Origin: Acidobacteriota bacterium | GTDB taxonomy: Bacteria; Acidobacteriota; Vicinamibacteria; Vicinamibacterales; CAVVIG01 | DNA: 37,407 nt | Assembly (NCBI GenBank): GCA_003222395.1 | Contig: QHWB01000071.1 | Span: 1-37,407 of the forward strand | Direction: 5' to 3' | Part shown: piece by piece, positions 26,295-32,526 of the stretch | Position numbering within the stretch: the first letter of the stretch is position 1 | Layout of the letters: each line of letters opens with the position of its first letter | Position numbers and translations under genes: made by a program | Notes under the pieces: model-generated | Told to the model about the DNA's origin: nothing | Databases searched by the model: none | The model's input: the letters and a program-made list of their open reading frames with translations, nothing else

Positions 26295-27382
26295 CTCTCG
26301 TACCCTCCCGCGTCCTCGATCGCGAGGTTGAGCCCGAGCACGACGAGGAAGATCGCCGCCGCGGGACTCAGCAGCCACGGAAAGTCGGCGAACACGCGGA
26401 TGTTCGTCGACGCGTCGTGGAGCATCGTCCCCCAGCTCGCGATCGGATCGGGAAATCCGAGGCCGACGTACGACAGCGTCGCCTCGGCGACGATGAACGC
26501 CGGGATGAGCATCGCCAGCTCCGTCGCGACGAAGCCGCCCGCCGCCGGCAGCACATGGCGCACCAGCACGCGCGCCGCGCTCGCGCCGAGCGCCTCGGCC
26601 GCGACCGCGTAGTCGAGCCGCCGTTCGGAGCGGACGATGGCGCGCACGCCGCGCGCGATGAACGGCGCGCCGACGAGGGCGAAGATGCCTGCGAGCAGCG
26701 CGAAGACGACGCGCGGCGCGAGCACGAGCGGCAGCACGGCGCGCAGCGCGAGCGCGACGTACATCGCCGGCAGCACCATGACGAAGTCCGACGTCCGCAT
26801 CAGCGCCTCGTCGAGGGCGCCGCCGACGTAGCCGGCGAGGCCGCCGGCCGCCATGCCGACGAGCATCGCGCCGACAGCTGAGACGAGCGCGAGGCTCAGC
26901 GACATGCGCGCGCCGTACAAGAGGCGGCTGAACACGTCGCGGCCGTAGCTGTCGGTGCCGAACAGCAGCAGCGGCGCGCGCGCTTCGTCCGAGGACTGCA
27001 CGAGCGTCCCGCCGGAAAACCATCGAAGCGGAACCGGCCGACCCCGATCGATCTCGTAGCGCTGCTCCAGCTGGTTGACGAGCATCCACCGGTAGATGTA
27101 CGGCCGCTGGACGAAGCTCACGTGAGGAACGGTCGGCGGCGAGTTCAACAGCCCGGGAAATCGATCGTCCACGGCGTGCGGCGCCACGACCGGCGCCGCG
27201 ACCGCCGCCAGCGCCCAGACGGCGACAATCACGACCCCGATGCTGCGCGAGCTGAAGCGACCTGCGCCCTTGATGGGGCCCGGACCCGCTGTGCGCAGGG
27301 GCGGAGCTTGCTCCGCCCGGCCTGCGCCTTTCAGGCCCGCGATGTGGCGCGGGCCTTTCAGGCCCGTGATGTCCGTACTCAC
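26282..27382 (-). CDS. ABC transporter permease, OppC/DppC type
   Basis: 366 residues from GTG 27382, whose GTGA overlaps the stop of the upstream permease gene by four bases. The first ~45 residues, including TGLKGPRHIAGLKG and RAEQAPPL, are encoded by repeat DNA. Then comes a first membrane segment (VVIVAVWALAAVAAPVVAPH), a periplasmic loop, and a BPD_transp_1 domain with the ATPase-contact EAA motif near EALGASAARVLVRHVLPAA. It would import peptides or nickel-type substrates with the neighbouring permease and binding protein. No ATP-binding subunits occur in the window. Confidence 0.9.
   Translation of the reverse strand: MSTDITGLKGPRHIAGLKGAGRAEQAPPLRTAGPGPIKGAGRFSSRSIGVVIVAVWALAAVAAPVVAPHAVDDRFPGLLNSPPTVPHVSFVQRPYIYRWMLVNQLEQRYEIDRGRPVPLRWFSGGTLVQSSDEARAPLLLFGTDSYGRDVFSRLLYGARMSLSLALVSAVGAMLVGMAAGGLAGYVGGALDEALMRTSDFVMVLPAMYVALALRAVLPLVLAPRVVFALLAGIFALVGAPFIARGVRAIVRSERRLDYAVAAEALGASAARVLVRHVLPAAGGFVATELAMLIPAFIVAEATLSYVGLGFPDPIASWGTMLHDASTNIRVFADFPWLLSPAAAIFLVVLGLNLAIEDAGGYERTLG
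27267..27372. repeat. Cluster of palindromic elements translated in the permease N-terminus
   Basis: It contains GGGCGGAGC-TT-GCTCCGCCC (27299-27318), identical to the hairpin at 17444-17463. Next are two tandem units sharing CCTTTCAGGCCCG(C/T)GATGT, the second with the hairpin GGGCCT-TTC-AGGCCC (27351-27365). All lie between the coupled GTG start and the first membrane segment of the permease and keep its frame open. Confidence 0.85.
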
Positions 27383-28332
27383 TCCGTCACCCGCGGATCG
27401 ACGAACGCGAGCGCGACGTCCGAGAACAGCGTCGCGACGGCGAGGAAGATCGATCCCATGCCGGCGCAGCCTGCGACGAGGTACACGTCGCGCGCGCTCA
27501 GCGCTTCGAGCATCAGCCGCCCGAGGCCCGGCCATGCGGTGATCACTTCGACCGCGAACGATCCGCTCAGCAGCGTGCCGACCACCAGGCCGTACACCGC
27601 GGCAATCGGACGCAGCGCCGCCTTCAGCGCGTCGCGCCACACGACGCGCGACCTCGAGGCGCCGCGCGCCACCGCCGCGAGCACGTACGGCTGGCGGACG
27701 ACTTCGCGCATCGCCTGCGACTGCAGCCGCTCGAACATCGCCGCGAGCGGCAGCGCGATGGCCGCCGCCGGCACGACGAGGTGACGCAGGACGTCGAGCG
27801 CCGCGCCGCCTGGCGGCGCGACCGCCGATCGCATCCCGGAAATCGGCAGCCATCCTGTCCGCGCCGCGACGAAGACAAGGAACAGCGACGTGAGCAGCGG
27901 CGGCATCGAGAGCAGCACGACCGACCCGGCGCGAATCGCGCTCGGCATGAGCCCGCCGTGCCGGCTGCCGACGACGATGCCGAGCGGAAGGCCGACGAGG
28001 GTGGCGAGCGTCAGCGCCGTCAGCGCGAGGACGGCGGTGTTCACGGCGCGCTCGGGAATGAGATCGCCGACCGGACGGTCGTAAAGAAGGGAGTTGCCGA
28101 AGTCGAGCCGCACCGCGTGTGCCACCCAATCGCGGTACTGGACGGCGAGCGGCTTGTCGAGCCCGTACCGCTCGCGCGCCTGCTCGAGACGATCGCGCCG
28201 CGCCCCTTCGAGGCCGAGCGTGCCGCTCGCGAAATCGCCCGGCACGGCGCCGGCCAGCAGCAGCGACGCCGACGACACCGCGACGACCAGGAAGAGGGCG
28301 AACGCGAGGCGGCGGATGATGTAGCGGGTCAA
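27379..28332 (-). CDS. ABC transporter permease, OppB/DppB type
   Basis: 317 residues from TTG 28332. The N-terminus (MTRYIIRRLAFALFLVVAVSS) is a typical first membrane helix of OppB-type permeases, followed by LEQARERYGLDKPLAVQYRDWV and the BPD_transp_1 domain. The EAA-type cytoplasmic loop is ARGASRSRVVWRDALKAALRP. It pairs with the OppC-type permease, with which it overlaps by four bases. It follows the binding-protein gene across a hairpin. Confidence 0.93.
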   Translation of the reverse strand: MTRYIIRRLAFALFLVVAVSSASLLLAGAVPGDFASGTLGLEGARRDRLEQARERYGLDKPLAVQYRDWVAHAVRLDFGNSLLYDRPVGDLIPERAVNTAVLALTALTLATLVGLPLGIVVGSRHGGLMPSAIRAGSVVLLSMPPLLTSLFLVFVAARTGWLPISGMRSAVAPPGGAALDVLRHLVVPAAAIALPLAAMFERLQSQAMREVVRQPYVLAAVARGASRSRVVWRDALKAALRPIAAVYGLVVGTLLSGSFAVEVITAWPGLGRLMLEALSARDVYLVAGCAGMGSIFLAVATLFSDVALAFVDPRVTE

Positions 28333-28339
28333 TTCCTAT

Positions 28340-28368
28340 TGAGGCCCGACTTTACTAACGGGGCCTCA
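28340..28368 (-). terminator. Hairpin between the binding-protein and permease genes
   Basis: TGAGGCCC (28340-28347) pairs with GGGCCTCA (28361-28368) around a 13-base loop. It spans the binding-protein stop codon on the minus strand and has no T-run. Such structures often act as partial terminators or RNA-stability barriers that keep the binding protein more abundant than the permeases; here that is inference. Confidence 0.5.
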
Positions 28369-30103
28369 CGGCGATCGTATCAGCAGCCCACAGGACCGGG
28401 AGAGGCTGATACAGCGCCGGCGCGACGTTGACCAGGCGCGACGACACCGCCACGTACCATTTCTGCGCGGCGAAGTAGACGACAGGCTGATGCTCGTAGA
28501 GGATCTGCTGCACCTCGTCGAAGAGTCGCTTGCGCTCGGCGTAATCGGCCGAGCCGATCTGCTGCGCCATCAGCTCGTCGATGCGCCGCTCCCAGTCGGT
28601 GGCCGGCTTCGGCTGACTCATGTTCCAGAGGTGGAACGACCCCGAGCTGAACCAGAAGTCGGGGTTCGTGCCGGGATCGGTGTCCGTCGGAAGGATCGGG
28701 TACATCGCGGCTTCGTACCGGCCCGACACGAGGCGCTCGATGACGGCGTTCGCGTCGAGCAGCGCGACGTCGACCGTCAGCCCGATCTTCTTCAGCTCGT
28801 CGCGCACGACCGCGGCCCCGCGCTCGAGGCGCGGACGCCCCTTCTGCGTGACGATCGAGAAGCGCGCCGGCTGCCCGCTCGCGTCTTCCATCAAGCCGTC
28901 GCCGTTGCGATCCGTCAATCCAATCGACGCGAGCAGCGCCTTCGCGCCGGCCGGATCGTGCGGCGTCGCCGGCGTCCCGGTCCAATACCACTCCTTGTTC
29001 GCCGGCGTGACGAAGGAATAGACCGGCTCGCCCGCGCCGAGGAACACCGCATCGGCGAACGCCTTGCGGTCGACCGCCATCGAGATGGCGCGCCGCAGCT
29101 CGTCGCGCTGCAGCCACGCGGCGCGCGCGTCGCCGGCAAAGGCGCCAGGTTTCAGGTTGAACCAGAAGCTGTCGGCCCACAGCACGGGACCGAGGTCGAG
29201 GAGCTGCACCCGTCCCTCGCCCGCCGCCCGCTTCATCGTCGCGTACGACTCGGGCACCACCTCGCCGCTCATCGTGTCGATTTGCCCAGACTCGAGGCGC
29301 AGCAGCTCGGCGTTCTGGTCCGGGATGACGTCGACCGTCACGCGATCGAGGTACGGCAGCGGGCCGCCGTCCGGCGCCCTGCGCCAGTAGCGCGGGTTGC
29401 GCTCGAAGCGCAGCCGCTGCCCCGGCGTGTACTCGCGCAGCACGAAGGGGCCCATCCCGACGACCTCGGACGGCGGGGTGGAGAGGCCCCACGCGTCGGC
29501 CAGCTTGCCTGCTTTCAGCGCCGGCTCGAGCTTGTGGCGCGGCAGGATCGGCAGGTTCTCGAGCAGGCGGACGCCGGGCGCGAAGGCGAAGGGAAACGTG
29601 ACGACGACTGTCTGCGGATCGGACGCCGAGACGGTGAGCGTCTTTCCACCGGCCTTCAGCGAGTCGGCGAGGATGCTGCCGGTCTTCTCGTCGTACACCG
29701 CCGCGAACGCGAACACCACATCGTCAGCCGTGAAGGGATGGCCGTCCGAGAACGTCAGGTTCTGGCGGAGCCGGATGGTGTAGGTGCGGCGGTCGGCGGC
29801 GAGCGTCCAGCTCTCGGCGAGCCACGGCTCGACCGCCTGGGTGACCTTGTTGATGCGGACCAGTTTGGCCTGCGTGAGCTCGGAGACGAGATCGGTGGTG
29901 GTGTCGCGCGCCGTTAAACGATTGAAGGTGCGAGGCTCGCTGCGCACCGAGGCGACGATCTCGCCGCCTCGGACGATGCTTGTGGATACCGACTTTCCGG
30001 CGGCGCCGGACGTCGAACCGGTGTCGGTGCGGCAGGCGGCGGCAAGGAGTGCCGCGACGGCAAGCACGATGAGCGTGCGAAGGTGTCGTGCGTGTCCGGT
30101 CAA
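28355..30103 (-). CDS. ABC transporter solute-binding lipoprotein, family 5 (peptide/oligopeptide type)
   Basis: 582 residues from TTG 30103. The lipoprotein signal RTLIVLAVAALLAAAC puts the lipidated Cys at 24. The mature protein is a full family 5 binding protein: LTQAKLVRINKVTQAVEPWLAESWT, NLTFSDGHPFTADDVVFAF, GMGPFVLREYTPGQRLRFERNPRYW and a C-terminal EVQQILYEHQPVVYF. It would deliver oligopeptides or similar ligands to the two downstream permeases. Another TTG start at 30181 adds 26 residues ahead of the signal, but that stretch contains paired direct repeats and looks regulatory. Confidence 0.9.
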   Translation of the reverse strand: MTGHARHLRTLIVLAVAALLAAACRTDTGSTSGAAGKSVSTSIVRGGEIVASVRSEPRTFNRLTARDTTTDLVSELTQAKLVRINKVTQAVEPWLAESWTLAADRRTYTIRLRQNLTFSDGHPFTADDVVFAFAAVYDEKTGSILADSLKAGGKTLTVSASDPQTVVVTFPFAFAPGVRLLENLPILPRHKLEPALKAGKLADAWGLSTPPSEVVGMGPFVLREYTPGQRLRFERNPRYWRRAPDGGPLPYLDRVTVDVIPDQNAELLRLESGQIDTMSGEVVPESYATMKRAAGEGRVQLLDLGPVLWADSFWFNLKPGAFAGDARAAWLQRDELRRAISMAVDRKAFADAVFLGAGEPVYSFVTPANKEWYWTGTPATPHDPAGAKALLASIGLTDRNGDGLMEDASGQPARFSIVTQKGRPRLERGAAVVRDELKKIGLTVDVALLDANAVIERLVSGRYEAAMYPILPTDTDPGTNPDFWFSSGSFHLWNMSQPKPATDWERRIDELMAQQIGSADYAERKRLFDEVQQILYEHQPVVYFAAQKWYVAVSSRLVNVAPALYQPLPVLWAADTIAVRPR

Positions 30104-30140
30104 AAGCTGACTGTGGCGGCCAGGAAGTTGGCCGATCGAA

Positions 30141-30195
30141 TTTGCGTGCAACTCAGCCACGAAAATCGTTTTTGCGTGCAAAAGAATCGATTCTT
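30141..30195. promoter_or_regulatory. Paired TTTGCGTGCAA repeats and a 14-bp palindrome upstream of the binding-protein gene
   Basis: TTTGCGTGCAA occurs exactly at 30141-30151 and 30171-30181, 30 bases apart. It is followed at once by the perfect palindrome AAGAATCGATTCTT (30182-30195). The arrangement looks like an operator region for the transporter operon or for the divergent HTH gene. The rest of 30196-30374 shows no clear promoter. Confidence 0.45.
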
Positions 30196-30374
30196 GCGAG
30201 AGCGCGCGGCGACATGGCTAGCTTTTTGGCCGCAGCCGCGCTTCCAGCCCGATCGTTCCTGAACTCATCGTAATCCAGCAATTTCATCGTCCGCAAGGAG
30301 TTACCGGGTTTCCCTCCATTACGGTCCCGCTTGGAACCCATCGTGCCCTTATAGGCGGCACGCGGAGGGAAAAG

Positions 30375-30578
30375 ATGGACGTCACAGAAGCCGGGTTCGA
30401 ACCTCGTATCGGTCGCAGCGTTTCGCTGGACCACGCGGCTGAAATCCTCGGGGTTTCACGCCGCACCATCTACAACCGGATTCGAGAAGGCCGGCTGCAG
30501 ACGATTCGAACTATCGGGGGATCGCAGCGGGTGCTGATCGATTCCGTGAACGAGATTCGACGCACCACGCACAACTAA
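30375..30578 (+). CDS. Small excisionase/MerR-type HTH DNA-binding protein
   Basis: 67 residues from ATG 30375, preceded by a strong GGAGGGAAAAG ribosome site. The helix-turn-helix is SLDHAAEILGVSRRTIYNRIREGRL followed by the wing-like IGGSQRVLI; this is the HTH_17/excisionase fold. Such proteins direct excision of mobile DNA or act as small regulators. It lies just left of the low-GC segment, 36 bases before the S8 protease gene, with a small hairpin (30587-30601) between them, so it may regulate that gene. Confidence 0.88.
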   Translation: MDVTEAGFEPRIGRSVSLDHAAEILGVSRRTIYNRIREGRLQTIRTIGGSQRVLIDSVNEIRRTTHN

Positions 30579-30586
30579 CTGACCCG

Positions 30587-30601
30587 GCGCCGATCCGGCG
30601 C
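30587..30601 (+). promoter_or_regulatory. GC hairpin between the HTH and S8 protease genes
   Basis: GCGCCG-ATC-CGGCGC lies nine bases after the HTH stop codon and 13 bases before the S8 protease ATG. It has no T-run, so it is not a classical terminator; it could limit read-through or ribosome access. Confidence 0.35.
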
Positions 30602-30614
30602 GGCTGGAGCGATC

Positions 30615-32405
30615 ATGGTTTTCCGCACGAGCCTAGTCTTCGGCACTCTTCTCGTTACCGCCCACGCCGCCGTGGCGGCGCCGGGCGGGGCGCATCGCGC
30701 GCGGATGAGCGCCGATCTGCAGGACCACCTCAATGTCGGGTCGCAGACGATCGAAGTGATCGTCGACGGCGACGCGGCGTCGATCGACGCGCTGGCGGCG
30801 CGCTACAACCTGCGTGTCAGCAAGCGCATCGAGAGCGGCGCCGTGCTGACCGTGAACGCCGGCCAGCTCGCGGCGATCCAGCAGGACGAGGCGGTCGATC
30901 ATCTGTCGGGGAACGTGCGGATCCAGTCGAGCGACGCCGTGACGGCGGAGAGCATCGGGGCGGACCAGGTGTGGGCCGGCTCCGAGGCGGTGAAAGGGCT
31001 GACCGGCGCCGGCATCACGGTGGCGGTCATCGACTCCGGGATCGACACGACGCACGCGGCGCTGCGGGGCCGCGTGATTGCGACGAAAGATTTTCTGGGC
31101 GGCGACGGCCGGGACCTGTACGGGCACGGGACGCACATCGCCGGCATCATCGCGGGGCAGGGCGTGTCGACGCCCGACGGCAAGGATTACCGGGGCATCG
31201 CGTTCGGCGCGTATCTGGTGAACCTGCGGGTGCTGGACGCGACGGGCGGCGGCAGCGTGGCCGACGTCGTCGACGCGATCGACTGGGCGGTGGCGCACCG
31301 CAATGAATTCAACATCCGCGTGATCAATCTTTCACTGGGCGCGCCGGTTCTGCAGCCGTACCGGGACGATCCGCTGTGCGAGGCGGTGGAGCGGGCGGCG
31401 AAGAAGGGACTCGTCGTTGTTGCAGCCGCGGGCAATTACGGGCGGAACGAGCAGGGGCAAACCGTGCTCGGCTCGATCACTTCGCCGGCCAACAGCCCAT
31501 ATGCCATTGCGGTGGGAGCGATCGACACGCAGGGAACGCCGCAGCGGAGCGACGACACCGTCGCGTCATGGAGCTCGCGTGGACCGACAGCGTACGACCT
31601 CCTGCTGAAGCCGGACCTGGCGGCGCCAGGCGTCCGCATCGCCTCGGCGGAGGCGTCCGGGGCCTACCTGCCGACGACGTATCCAGCCCGGCACGTCACG
31701 GGCGACAGCGCAAACGCGTACTTCCAGCTGTCGGGAACTAGTCAATCAGCGGCCGTAGTCAGCGGAGCCGCGGTCTTGCTGCTGGATAACAGATCGATTC
31801 TGAGACCGACGGACGTTAAAGCTGCCATCCAACTCTCCTCATCATTGATGACCCATGAGGGACTGATTGGAGCGGGAGCCGGATCTGTCAATGTGCTCGC
31901 CGCCATCGAGCTCGTTCACGACGGTGAGTTGCCAGGTCAATTGTTGATCGCGAACGAACCAGCGATATCCTCCGGTGTGTTTTCGTTATCCGTGTCTGTG
32001 GCTAGTAACGCGAGGAATCAGTCAATCGTTTGGGGCATTAACGGTAACTCGATCGTTTGGGGCGTCAACGGCAACTCGATTGTGTGGGGTGTCAATGGCA
32101 ACTCAATCGTTTGGGGCGTGAACGGCAATTCGATTGTCTGGGGTGTCAACGACAGCTCGATCGTCTGGGGCGTCAACGGCAACTCCATCGTGTGGAGCGT
32201 CAATGGCAGTTCAATCGTCTGGGGCGTCAGCGGCTATTCCATCGTGTGGGGTGTCAACGCCAACTCAATCGTTTGGGGCGTAAACAGCGCCTCGATTGTG
32301 TGGGGTGTGAACGACAGCTCGATCGTCTGGGCCGTCAAAGACAGCTCCATCGTTTGGGGCATCGGCGATGGCGTTTCTGCGGGAACTGCTGCGCCGGTCG
32401 CATAG
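30615..32405 (+). CDS. Secreted S8 (subtilase) protease with 13 C-terminal SIVWGVNGN repeats
   Basis: 596 residues. A signal peptide (VFGTLLVTAHAAVAAPGG, cleavage about 22) is followed by an inhibitor-like propeptide to about 115. The S8 domain has triad D140 (VAVIDSGID), H171 (GHGTHIAGI) and S376 (SGTSQSAAV), all intact. After ~465 the protein becomes 13 nonapeptide repeats of the form SIVWGVNGN with an invariant Ile-Val-Trp. Codons differ between copies while residues are kept. The first ~375 codons are high-GC; the rest are lower-GC. The repeat tract may form a stacked beta structure or be cut into peptides; neither is shown. Confidence 0.93.
   Translation: MVFRTSLVFGTLLVTAHAAVAAPGGAHRARMSADLQDHLNVGSQTIEVIVDGDAASIDALAARYNLRVSKRIESGAVLTVNAGQLAAIQQDEAVDHLSGNVRIQSSDAVTAESIGADQVWAGSEAVKGLTGAGITVAVIDSGIDTTHAALRGRVIATKDFLGGDGRDLYGHGTHIAGIIAGQGVSTPDGKDYRGIAFGAYLVNLRVLDATGGGSVADVVDAIDWAVAHRNEFNIRVINLSLGAPVLQPYRDDPLCEAVERAAKKGLVVVAAAGNYGRNEQGQTVLGSITSPANSPYAIAVGAIDTQGTPQRSDDTVASWSSRGPTAYDLLLKPDLAAPGVRIASAEASGAYLPTTYPARHVTGDSANAYFQLSGTSQSAAVVSGAAVLLLDNRSILRPTDVKAAIQLSSSLMTHEGLIGAGAGSVNVLAAIELVHDGELPGQLLIANEPAISSGVFSLSVSVASNARNQSIVWGINGNSIVWGVNGNSIVWGVNGNSIVWGVNGNSIVWGVNDSSIVWGVNGNSIVWSVNGSSIVWGVSGYSIVWGVNANSIVWGVNSASIVWGVNDSSIVWAVKDSSIVWGIGDGVSAGTAAPVA
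32022..32372 (+). repeat. Thirteen 27-bp coding repeats (SIVWGVNGN nonapeptides)
   Basis: Units start every 27 bases from 32022 to 32346, counted from each TC(A/G/C)ATC codon pair. Every copy encodes IVW, and most encode SIVWGVN. Third-base changes (ATC/ATT, GTT/GTG/GTC, GGC/GGT) are common between units, which points to old repeats kept by selection on protein sequence. Confidence 0.95.
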
Positions 32406-32475
32406 CATTGTGGCTGTAGCCCGCGACCGACACATCGGCACAAACCAATTCCTATCAAGGATTTAGAGGAATACC

Positions 32476-32502
32476 ATGAAGCGCATTATTGTTTGGGACT
32501 AG
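32476..32502 (+). CDS. Possible 8-residue peptide MKRIIVWD
   Basis: ATG-AAG-CGC-ATT-ATT-GTT-TGG-GAC-TAG follows a good GAGGAAT ribosome site at the right distance. The peptide repeats the IVW core of the S8 protease nonapeptides (IIVWD versus SIVWG). It sits 70 bases after the protease stop and 24 bases before the HD-GYP gene. It may be a leader peptide, a peptide product, or the remnant of a larger repeat gene. The ORF is very short and could be chance. Confidence 0.4.
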   Translation: MKRIIVWD

Positions 32503-32526
32503 TCGAGCCGATAACCATGGACGCTC

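Noticed and set aside
28490-29917. 475-codon plus-strand ORF opposite the binding-protein gene
   Set aside because: Antisense shadow; the minus-strand lipoprotein shows clear family 5 motifs.
30153-30434. Minus-strand ORF of 93 codons opposite the small HTH gene
   Set aside because: It overlaps the well-supported HTH gene and the repeat/operator block, has no family resemblance and no convincing ribosome site.
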